64,000 nt of DNA from Stomoxys calcitrans (Eukaryota; Arthropoda; Insecta; Diptera; Muscidae): the NCBI RefSeq assembly GCF_963082655.1, contig NC_081556.1:3075528-3139527 (forward strand), given 5' to 3'. Under the pieces are notes generated by a model, which worked only from the letters and a program-made list of their open reading frames with translations, had not been told where the DNA came from and made no database searches. This document shows, one piece after another, positions 55,361 to 63,522 of this stretch; within the stretch, counting starts at the first letter, position 1; each line of letters starts with the position of its first letter. A program made the translations under genes and the position numbers.

Positions 55361-55954
55361 GCGGCAGGTTTTTGATCACTTGAGATTGGTTGTTAGATGT
55401 TCCTCAATCTTAAAAAATGGGGATTTTAGTAATGGGACGACTCCGCAAGCGTGGATATAAAATTTGTTCTGTACTCCCAAATACCTTTCATTTGAATTCT
55501 TTATTGCCATAATTGACAAAAATGTCCAGTTTGCGGGAGTGCAGCGGCCAACCAGACACTAGGCACTGAAAAATATCAGTATCGTGCTCTACCCTCAAAT
55601 AACATTTATTTGAACCACATATTGCCACTGGTTTACTTGGTGTGCAGTTTGCGGGGGTGGAGCGGCCAACCAGACACTGAGCACTGAAAAATATCAGCAT
55701 CGTGCTCTACCCTCATATACCATTTATTTGAACCACATATTGCCACTGGTTTACTTGGTGCTTATTGAATGAGGCGTTCACACTTGGCTATCCAATTTTA
55801 GGGCCAAACACTTGGCCCTAAAATTGGATATCAAATTCGTTATCTACTCTCAAATAACTTTTCAGCCCCTTAGTGCCATTGTCGGCAAATATGTCCTGTT
55901 TAGGGGTGGACCCTTAAATACTATCGACATCGTGCTTCACTCTCCAAATTGCAA
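55361..55954 (+). repeat. family E array with 118-bp tandem duplication and hairpin
   Basis: The unit 'CAGTTTGCGGGNGTG...CAGCGGCCAACCAGACACT...ATCGTGCTCTACCCTC...CATTTATTTGAACCACATATTGCCACTGG' occurs twice with a period of 118 bp (55,527 and 55,645). A perfect 19-bp inverted repeat with a 4-nt loop lies at 55,789-55,830. The array continues after the SINE at 56,160. Confidence 0.85.
55789..55830. repeat. perfect 19-bp inverted repeat, 4-nt loop
   Basis: Arms 55,789-55,807 (TATCCAATTTTAGGGCCAA) and 55,812-55,830 are exact reverse complements around the loop ACAC. Transcription would give a stable hairpin. It is not a terminator in this eukaryotic context. Confidence 0.95.
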
Positions 55955-56158
55955 ATTTTGCCCATGAACATTCCACTAAAGAACAGGGGCTTCTTCTCAC
56001 CAATCAATAATTGCAGTCCGATACAAGTTTAAGCTCAATGATGTGCCGCAATGCACCACATCTTTTGAGAGAAGTTTTACATGACATTGTACCTCACAAG
56101 TGTTACCAGCATTAGGATAGGAGAACCAACGCTGAAAAATTTTTCTGATGGTCTCGGA
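55955..56158 (-). mobile_element. SINE-1 copy, head truncated, inside family E
   Basis: Minus strand: CCGAGACCATCAGAAAAATT, TTTCAGCGTTGGTTCTCC, 'TGCTGGTAACACTTGTGAGG', 'GTGGTGCATTGCGGCAC', TTGTATCGGACTGCAATTAT and the tail AATGTTCATGGGCAAAATTTG. The tRNA-like head is missing. Confidence 0.85.
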
Positions 56159-56159
56159 A

Positions 56160-56480
56160 CTCTCATTGAGTTCCAAATTTTCATGTTCAGCATATACATA
56201 TTAATTCCTGCCAAATATTTTTCATGTGAGGTCTATATTGCAATGGTCAGCAAATATGTCCGGTTTGGGGTGTGTTTGGGGGTAGGAGCGGCACTCACTG
56301 ATTTCGCGAAAATCGCTCCTCCTCTCTCCGATATTTGGCGTTTCTGAAAATTATAGTAAGGGTAAGGGTCCACCGCCCCGTCAGATATTAAAAAATGAAG
56401 TACCCTATTTTCACCACGGTACGAATTTGCACTATCTGTGAAAATTTCCAGAAAAACGTTAAAGGCATTTTTGAGTCTAT
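56160..56480 (+). repeat. family E, continuation after SINE
   Basis: 'TTTTTCATGTGAGGTCTATATTGC', 'CAGCAAATATGTCCGGTTTGG', GGTGTGTTTGGGGGTAGGAGC and 'GTAAGGGTCCACCGCCCC'. These phrases match the other family E arrays, here in one diverged copy. Confidence 0.65.
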
Positions 56481-56529
56481 ATGGAACAAACAAACACAGA
56501 TTTTTTGTATATAATAATATTATTATTTA

Positions 56530-56810
56530 TTTTTGTGCTATCCACCGTAGGATGGGGTAATTTTGTCGATCCATTTGTACACCTCGAAATATTTGTCAAA
56601 GACCTTATAAAGTATATATATTTTTGATTGCCATGACATTTTAAGTCAATCTAGCCATGTCTATCAGTCCGTCTGTCTGCTGAAAGCTAGCTAACTTTCG
56701 AAATAGTAAAGCTAGGCGCTTGAAATTTTGCACAAATACTTCTTATTAGCGTAGGTCGGTTGTGATTGTAAATGGGTAATATCGGTCCATGTTTTGATTT
56801 TGCTGTTTAA
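56530..56810 (+). mobile_element. DINE-1/mini-me-like element, family A header, truncated
   Basis: 'CTATCCACCGTAGGATGGGG', 'ATAAAGTATATATATTTTTG', 'CAATCTAGCCATGTCTATC' and CCGTCTGTCTG, then 'AGTAAAGCTAGGCGCTTG' and 'GGTAATATCGGTCCATG'. It ends at about 56,810 in a T-rich stretch before any full monomer. Confidence 0.85.
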
Positions 56811-57354
56811 ATTTTGATTTTTATTTTAAAAATTTTTTTAATTATTTTTTTTTTGGTTCCTAATTTTTTTTTTTTTTTGTAAAATCCATTCTTCATCACA
56901 GATTTAATCGATTTGCTTAAGCCATCCGCAACTCTCGTTAGTGCGTCAGTCATAAAATCACATTCAGAGGAGGTTGGCGTGCGTGTCATAGTCTTCGTAT
57001 TAACATTTTATGAATGTTGTTAAACTTAACAACACGCTGAGTTATGGAGTTGTTTTGTTTCCTCTGCGAGATTTCGCTGAACATTTCTCTACAAGGCTTA
57101 CGTGTCGAGGATTGCAAATGACTTTAGTTGTTGAGACATGACCACGTTAATAATAAAAGGCGATTATGCAAATTGTCTGGAAGAAATATCAACACGTTTT
57201 GGAAAAATCGATTTTTAAAAAAATTGTTTTAAGAAAGGAATGATGGGATGGTTGTATTTCATGGATATATAAATGTGCCAAAAAGCAAAAAAAAAATCGT
57301 TTTGAAAGTAGATTATAACTCACTGTAAATTTGAGAATTTGTTGAAAATAATTA
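56811..57354. other. T-rich stretch and unassigned sequence
   Basis: Poly-T-rich DNA (56,815-56,880) then sequence with no recognised feature. Confidence 0.4.
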
Positions 57355-57730
57355 AAAGTATTGCCATATCGGTTCAGATTTGGATATAGCTTCCATATAA
57401 ACCGATCTCCCGATTTGACTTTTTGAGCCCCTGACAGCCACAATTTTTGTCCAATTTTGCTGATGTTTTGCACATAGCGTTCCGTTAAGACTTCCAACAT
57501 CTATGACAAGTACGGTTTAAATCAGTCTATATAAACCGATCTCCTGATTTGAGTTCTAGAGCCCCTCAAAGCCTCAATTTCCATCCCATTTGGCTGAAAT
57601 TTTGCCTATAGTGTTCTGTTATGACTCTCAACCACTGTTCTAAGTACAGTTCAAATCGGTCAAGAACATTATATAGCTCCCATATAAATCGATCTCCCAA
57701 TTAGACTTCTGGAGCCCTTACATGCCTACA
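57355..57730 (+). mobile_element. DINE-like family C monomers, headless
   Basis: Monomers 'CCATATAAACCGATCTCCCG...TTTTTGAGCCCCTGA...CACAATTTTTGTCC' starting near 57,385, 57,530 and 57,680 (about 145-150 bp). No header on the left; the right end runs into a second GTCY array. Confidence 0.85.
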
Positions 57731-58340
57731 CTTGTATCCTTCCATCCGTCCGTCTACCAAATCACGATAGTGGTCCGACGCATAAAGCTAGCCGCTTGAT
57801 ACTTTGCACCGATATTTAATATTGATGTAGGTCATTGGGGATTGGAAATGGGCCATATCGGTTCAGATTTAGATTTAGCTCCCATATAAACCGATCTCCC
57901 GATTTGTCTTCATGAGATCTTACAAGCCGCAATTTTTGTCCAATTAGGCTGAAATTTTGCACATAGTTTTTTGTTATGACTTCCAACTACTGTGCCAAGT
58001 ATGGTCCAAATCGGTCAAGAACCTGACGTAGCTCCCATATAAACCGATCTGCCGATTTGACTTCATGAGTCCTTACAAGTCGCAATTTTTGTCCGATTTG
58101 GCTGAAAATTTACGCATAGCGTTCTGTTATAACTTTCAACAATTGTTTCAAGTACGGTCCAAATCGGTCAAGAACCTTATGTAGCTCCGATGTAAACCGT
58201 TCTCACGATTTGACTTCTTGCGCCGTCACAAGCCGCACTTCTCATCTGATTTGGCTAAAATTTTGCACATAGTGTTCTGCTATGACTCCTAACCACTGTG
58301 TTAAGTACGGTCCAAGTCGGTCAGGACCATGATATAGATT
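57731..58340 (+). mobile_element. DINE-like element with internal header, family C monomers
   Basis: A GTCY remnant (CTTCCATCCGTCCGTCTACC), 'ATCACGATAGTGGTCCGACGC' and AAAGCTAGCCGCTTGATAC are followed by four family C monomers near 57,885, 58,035, 58,190 and 58,325. It changes to family B monomers at about 58,341 without a break. Confidence 0.85.
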
Positions 58341-59051
58341 TTTCTTCAATTTGAATCAGATCGGTCCAGATTTGAATATAGCTGTCGTATAGACCGATCT
58401 CTTGATTTAAGGTTTTTGGGCCATAAAAGGCTCATTTATTGTCCGATGTCGCCGAAATTTGAGACAGTGAGTTGTGTTGGGCCCTTCGATATTCTTCTTC
58501 AATGTAACTCATATCAGTCCAGATTTGAATATAGCTGCCATATAGACCGATCTCTTGATTTAAGGTTTTTGGGCCATAAAAGTCGCATTTATTGTCCGAT
58601 TTCGCCAAAATTTGGAACAGTGAGTTGTGCTATGCTCTTCGACATCCTTCTTCAGTTTGGACCAGATCGGTTCAGATTTGAATATAGCTGCTATATAGAC
58701 CGATCACTCAATTTAAGGTTTTGGGGGCATAAACGGCGCAATTATAATCCGATTTCGCTGAAATTTGAAACATTGAGTTGTGTTATGCTCTTCGACATCC
58801 TTCTTAAATTTGAACCAAATTGGTTCAGATTTGAATATAGCTGCCATATAGACCGATTTCTCATTTAAAGTTTTGGCCACATAAAAGGCGCATTTTTAAT
58901 CTTATTTTTCACTGAAATTTGATACAGTGACTTATGTTAGGCTTTTCGACATACGTGTCGTATATGGTTCAGATCGGTTTATTTTTAGATATAGCTACTA
59001 AAAAGACCAATAGTTTGTTATAGACAATTGAACAATGATTTGTACTTATTA
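58341..59051 (+). mobile_element. DINE-like family B monomers, left of MITE
   Basis: Monomers with 'GTATAGACCGATCTCTTGATTT', TGTCCGATGTCGCCGAAATTTGAGACAGTGAG and GACATCCTTCTTC at about 58,390, 58,545, 58,690 and 58,845 (period 150-157 bp). Frame 58,416-58,868 (150 codons) is an artefact of a monomer length near a multiple of three. It is interrupted by a MITE at 59,052. Confidence 0.88.
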
Positions 59052-59242
59052 TTTGGTTGCCCAAAAAGTAATTGCGGATTTTTTAAAAGAAAGTAAATGC
59101 ATTTTTAATAAAACTTAGAATGAACTTTAATCAAATATATTTTTTTTACACTTTTTTTCTAAAGCAAGCTAAAAATAACAGCTGATAACTGACAGAAGAC
59201 CGACTATATGAAAAATCCGCAATTACTTTTTGGGCAACCCAA
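59052..59242 (-). mobile_element. mariner MITE copy 6, internally deleted
   Basis: A 191-bp element with TA on both sides (59,050-59,051 and 59,243-59,244). The left TIR is TTTGGTTGCCC and the right ends GGGCAACCCAA. About 46 bp between 'GACAGAAGA' and 'CCGACTATATG' are missing relative to the copy at 44,247 (AAAGAATGCAATTACAGAG through GTCAACG). Confidence 0.95.
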
Positions 59243-59400
59243 TAGTATTTGATCCAAATTGGAACATATTTCGATGTTGCTGCTATGGGACATAAGGTAT
59301 GAAATTTTTACCGTATTTTGATGAAAGGTGGTTTACATATATACCCGACGTGGTGGGTATCCAAAGTTCGGCCCGGCCGAATGTAACGCCTTTTTACTTG
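59243..59400 (+). mobile_element. DINE-like family B 3' end, right of MITE
   Basis: Resumes the interrupted element: 'TTTGATCCAAATTGGAACAT', 'GACGTGGTGGGTATCC', then the terminal hairpin TTCGGCCCGGCCGAA (about 59,369-59,383), TGTAACGCCTTTTTACTTG. Confidence 0.92.
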
Positions 59401-59429
59401 ATACTCGTGTATAACCTCTAGTACGAGGT

Positions 59430-59548
59430 CTCACATTTTCTTTTGTCTTCACTTTCTCTCTCTGGGGTATTACAAAGGGCTAAAAGGGCCTCCGATTGAA
59501 CTCATCTTTGGTGAGCTACCTAGTCAAGCTAGACTAACCTAACCTAAT
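59430..59548 (+). mobile_element. possible non-LTR 3' terminus
   Basis: 'GGGGTATTACAAAGGGCTAAAAGG', 'GAACTCATCTTTGGTGAGC' and then GACTAACCTAACCTAA at 59,531-59,547, the same TAACC-type tail as the other non-LTR copies. The upstream sequence differs from the 3' UTR at 1600, so it may be another family. Confidence 0.5.
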
Positions 59549-61748
59549 GAGGGAATGTCCTACTGAATGAAATCATCAAGTTGTTTGTTTTGCTTTAAAA
59601 TCTATTATCTAAAAAAAGTAATAAATATCACGAAAAGCATACCAGCCTAAAAGCCCGAAAATTTTGTCAGTGGGTACACATTTTTTGTTAATCACTGAAA
59701 TTTCCGCTACTTTTGCCTTCTTATATCTTCTACCCTAGTGAAAGTTTCCCTTACTACTACATCTTTTCGCTATCTTTCTTTCTTATGCCTTGACTTTGCA
59801 CTAGCATTGCCAACATGTCATTTTAATATTTGCAACATTCTGTTTATTAAATAAAATTCTTTTCGCCATGTGCCATCATTTAAGCCATTTCTGTTTTTCA
59901 ATATCGGAAAATTGAAACTGATATGCGAACAACTGCTGCTGCAGCTGCTGTTGTTATTACTGTTGCCACTGTTTCGGCAGCAGCAGACTGATCCTGATGC
60001 TGGCGTATCCCACAAACTCTCTGCTGGCCATGTTCACGTCCTACCGCAACCCTCGGCCACAGGACAAGGGATCGGCAGCACATTCACACAAAAGTGATGT
60101 ATTATCGTTTCGGTGTAATTTCGTTCAGTCCAATGGTCGCTCACATACCACAATGGCGACTATTTAAAATAAAAGTCACGTACGAAAGAGTTTCGTCCGT
60201 TTGTCACACGCAGTGGACACGACCACAATTCATATACCCACAGCAAAGCAACAAATACAGCACAATGATGGAGTGTCCACTTTTTGTTGTTCGTCCTTTT
60301 TTTTTTTTTTTTGTTTTTTCGAATCACACTTTGTACTCTTCCCTTGGTTTGGTTAACCCACCAAGTGTTAAATAAAATCCAAAAAAAAGAAGAAAATGAA
60401 TCTCTATTTATTGAAATGTAATGCATGTACCACAATGGTGCAGTTTTTTTTCGGCAAAAAAAATTGTGAAAAAATTGTCATAAAAATATTTGTAAGGAAA
60501 TCAAATTTAAATGGGATGTATGGAACAGATAATGGTTGTGTTATGCAGGTCATGTTATGAGAACAGAAGATTTTTTTTGGACCAAAAATCAGTTAAGTTG
60601 AGCTATGTGGTTATTGCAAGAAATGGTTCATTTGAATGAACGTATCGTAAAAATTTACGCACCCCGTTTCAATAAATTTGTAATAAAACAAATATTTTTT
60701 GTTTTAATTTTATGCCACCTTAAAATCGGCTAATAATCGGTCTAAAACATTTCCTTCAAAGTTGAACTCACCGTTTAAGCCTGAGCCCAAGTGCCCCCAG
60801 CAAGTTGCCTTTATCTCTATACGAAACACTCTTGAATATCGATATGTCATTGTGACAGTAACATTGTAAATCTCATCCGCTTTTGCCATGGGAAACGTTT
60901 CTGGCCACCATTAACAAAAATAAACAAAATCCCAACGAAAAGAGAATGGAAATACTTTTAAGGCGAGGAGAACATTTATAATTCTCTTTTGTATTTATTA
61001 ATTGGACATGACACCAATTTGTTGGATACCACTTTTTCAACGATTACCGTCATATTGCACACAGACGCACACTCAGAAAGTTTCAGCTCAGCTCCAGCAC
61101 AAATGGAACATGAGTTTGCTGCATTTTTTGTTTATTTGTGGCATTTAATCAATTTATGAGCATTGTCGATCTACCTGTCAGAGATACCGAAGCAGGCAAC
61201 TAACCAACCAAACAGTTGTTGCTACACCATGTTGACCAAAAAAACTTTCAAACAACTGTTCAGCTTTATCTTATGGCAGCCGCCAACAAAAGGCTGATAT
61301 CTTGTTGGGCAATGGAGATGATTCACAGAATGTGAATAAAATCACGAAATCACAGCATTCAAATGACGGTCAGCACAATTTGATATGCAGGTCACTGGTG
61401 GTTGCCATAAAAAGGTAAATTCGTCGAATTTAGACTCTAATAACTGATATTGTATTTGAGAGTGAGGGAACATAGAATGCATATTAAAGTGATTGGAGAT
61501 TTAAAAAAAATTTCAATATATAAATATTATAACCGGATATATAACCGGATATTGTCCAACAACAAAAGATTGCATTACATCTCAGTTTAATAAACCATTT
61601 ACAACTATGCAAAGTTTATAAACCCCTACCAAAAGCCAAGAAGTTTAGTTTGAGTGTAAATTGTATTACGGCCTTTCTCATACCATGCTCGAAATCCGTA
61701 ATAAACACCCTTGGCTTCATGTCAAAAATATTTGCTTTGATATATGTA
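59549..61748. other. unassigned block of about 2.2 kb, includes a CTG-rich patch
   Basis: A CTGCTGCTGCAGCTGCTGTTG patch near 59,933 and a following GC-richer stretch to about 60,090 could be mistaken for an exon. One frame reads QQQTDPDAGVSHKLSAGHV and another LLAMFTSYRNPRPQDKG. Neither has a start, supported splice sites or a recognised domain. T14 at 60,298-60,311 is low complexity. Confidence 0.45.
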
Positions 61749-61860
61749 AAGGGAGACTTTTTAGCTATTACCTTTTTGGCAGCACTGTTTTAAACAGCTT
61801 ACGCACGTTTCGTGTTTTGCTTTAGTTTCCAACATCTTTATTTTGGTCTATAATTTAACC

Positions 61861-62736
61861 ATGAATCGTCTTACAAACGAACAACGCTTGCAAATTATTG
61901 AATTTTATTATCAAAATGCGTGCTCTGTTAAGAAAGTTCATCGCGCGCTGTGTATGTTCAGTGTCGAAGCTCATTTTTGGATCAATGGGTACATAAATAA
62001 GCAAATTGCAAATTTTGCCCATGAGTATTCCACTAAGGAACGGGGCAAACTACTCACATATCAATGAGAGCAGTCCGATTCAAATTTTAAGCTCAATGAT
62101 AGAGGACCTCCTTTTTATAACCGAGTCTGAACGGCGTGTCTCAGTGCGACACCTCTTGGGAGAGAAGTTATTGCATGGCATAATTCCTCAAGACTGTCGC
62201 CAGCATTAGGAGGGGAAAACCACCGCTGAAAATTTTGCCTGATGGTCTCGCCAGGATTCGAACCCAGGCGTTCAGCGTCACAGGCGAACATGCTAACCTC
62301 TGCGTTACGGTGGCCTCCGCAAATAAGCAGAATAGTCGATATTGAAGTGAAGATCTGCCAGAAGCATTGCAAAAGCTACCAATGCTTTCAGAAAAAGTCA
62401 CAGTTTGGTGCGGTTTATGGGCTGGTGGCATCATTGGACCATACTTCTTAAAAGACGAGGCGAATCGTAACGTAACTGTGAATGGTGAGCGCTATCGGGA
62501 GATGGTCTTTAACTTTTGTTTTTGCCAAAAATCCAAGAACTTTATTTGCATGACATATGGTTGTGGGGCTATGTTGAAGGTCATGTCGATGCAGACAAGC
62601 CACTTGAATTGGCGCTTTGGAAGACAACATTAAAGCATTAATTCGTGAAATAGCGGCCGAAATGTTGGAAAGAGTATGTCCTAATTGGACTAAGCGGGTG
62701 GATCATTTAAGGCACATTCACGAAAAAATCAAATAA
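61861..62736 (+). pseudogene. mariner transposase pseudogene with two deletions and a SINE
   Basis: MNRLTNEQRLQIIEFYYQ, CSVKKVHRAL joined to CMFSVEAHFWINGY: the first catalytic Asp is Val and the DNA-binding middle is absent. After the SINE: EDLPEALQKLPMLSEKVTVW, CGLWAGGIIGPYFLKDEANR, then HDIW joined directly to LWGYVEGHVDADKP. That second join removes the segment holding the second and third catalytic Asp. The C-terminus has EMLERVCPNWTKRVDHL. No catalytic residue remains. Confidence 0.9.
62004..62320 (-). mobile_element. SINE-1, full length, with target-site duplication
   Basis: A 317-bp element flanked by AAATAAGCA (61,995-62,003 and 62,321-62,329), a 9-bp target duplication within the mariner codons for the INGY...NKQ region. 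Minus strand: GCGGAGGCCACCGTAACGCAG, TTAGCATGTTCGCC, GGGTTCGAATCCTGGCGAGA (good B-box), the complete body, ATCGGACTGCTCTCAT, and the tail AATACTCATGGGCAAAATTTG. This is the reference copy for the family in this window. Confidence 0.95.
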
Positions 62737-62775
62737 TAATGAAATAATAATAATGAAATAATAATAAAGATGGCC
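62737..62775. repeat. (AAT)n-rich tract
   Basis: Imperfect AATAATAATGA units directly after the mariner stop codon. Confidence 0.8.
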
Positions 62776-62800
62776 TTTCCAAATACGGTCAGCAGACTGG

Positions 62801-62856
62801 TCTTTTAGGACTAGTAACCTACAAGACTAGTCTTGTAGGCTACTAGTCCCAAAAGA
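62801..62856. repeat. 56-bp loopless palindrome
   Basis: Symmetric about 62,828/62,829. The inner 22 bp (CCTACAAGACT / AGTCTTGTAGG) are perfect and the full 28-bp arms have two mismatches. No loop sequence. Confidence 0.9.
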
Positions 62857-63071
62857 TCTCCTCTTGATATTTATTATTGTTGGCGAACTAAAACACCTCA
62901 AGGTTAACAAAATGTTTTTATATCGCACCATAAGTCGTAATGATGATACTGGTAGTGTTGCCATATGAAATAGTGGTGGTGCAGTTTGGGCGCGCGTTGG
63001 ATCAAATTTAACAAAATCCGCATCGTAATGGCAATTAAATGATCTGAAAATATGGAACATATTTCTAAAAA
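62857..63071. other. unassigned spacer
   Basis: Nothing recognised. Confidence 0.4.
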
Positions 63072-63312
63072 CCAACAACATGAAGGAACAGGGGATACTT
63101 CTCTCATATTAATGAATGCTGTCCGATTAAAGTTGAAGCTCAATGTTTACGGTCCTCCATTTTTATGCCGAGTCTGTACGGCGTGCCGCACAGCGACATT
63201 ACTTATAAAAGAAGTTTTACCATGGAAGGATACCTTGCAAATGTAGCCAGTGTTCGGCGGTGTTCGGCGTCGCAAGTGGACATACTATCCTCTGTGACAC
63301 GGCGGCTTCCAA
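63072..63312 (-). mobile_element. SINE-1 copy, B-box region rearranged
   Basis: Minus strand: GGAAGCCGCCGTGTCACAGAGG, then 'CACTTGCGACGCCGAACACCGCCGAACAC' where the usual GGGTTCGAATCCTGG should be; the CGCCGAACAC unit is doubled and the B-box is lost. The body and ATCGGACAGCATTCAT follow. The tail is cut. Confidence 0.82.
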
Positions 63313-63522
63313 TTTTCTTCCTCTATTATTTAAAAGCATTTAAAACTTGTCAAGTTGTAGGAAAGAGATAAAATATACAACTTTTTGAAATCTTGCCCTT
63401 TTTAGTCTTTTTGCATCTTTTTACCATGTTAGCACAGCAGAAAATGTTGGCTGTTGTGGCAAAATAATACTGCTATTCACTTTTCAGCAGACTTTCTGTT
63501 GTTTTCGCAAACATTTTTTCTA
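63313..63522. other. unassigned spacer
   Basis: About 210 bp, nothing recognised. Confidence 0.4.

Larger units (their letters stand above)
61749..62736 (+). mobile_element. mariner (DD41D-type) relic, copy 3, interrupted by SINE-1
   Basis: Begins after TA (61,747-61,748) with AAGGGAGACTTTTTAGC, similar to the copy at 23,812. The transposase ATG is at 61,861 and the stop at 62,734-62,736. A SINE-1 occupies 62,004-62,320. The 3' TIR is not visible; an (AAT)n tract follows the stop codon. Confidence 0.9.

Noticed and set aside
58416..58868. 150-codon open frame
   Set aside because: It runs through family B monomers. Similar frames occur in other family B copies on both strands, so it reflects the repeat period, not a gene.
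59870..60097. Leucine-rich signal-peptide-like frame
   Set aside because: The leucines come from a CTG/TTG repeat and the downstream sequence has no domain. Opposite-strand frames are equally open.
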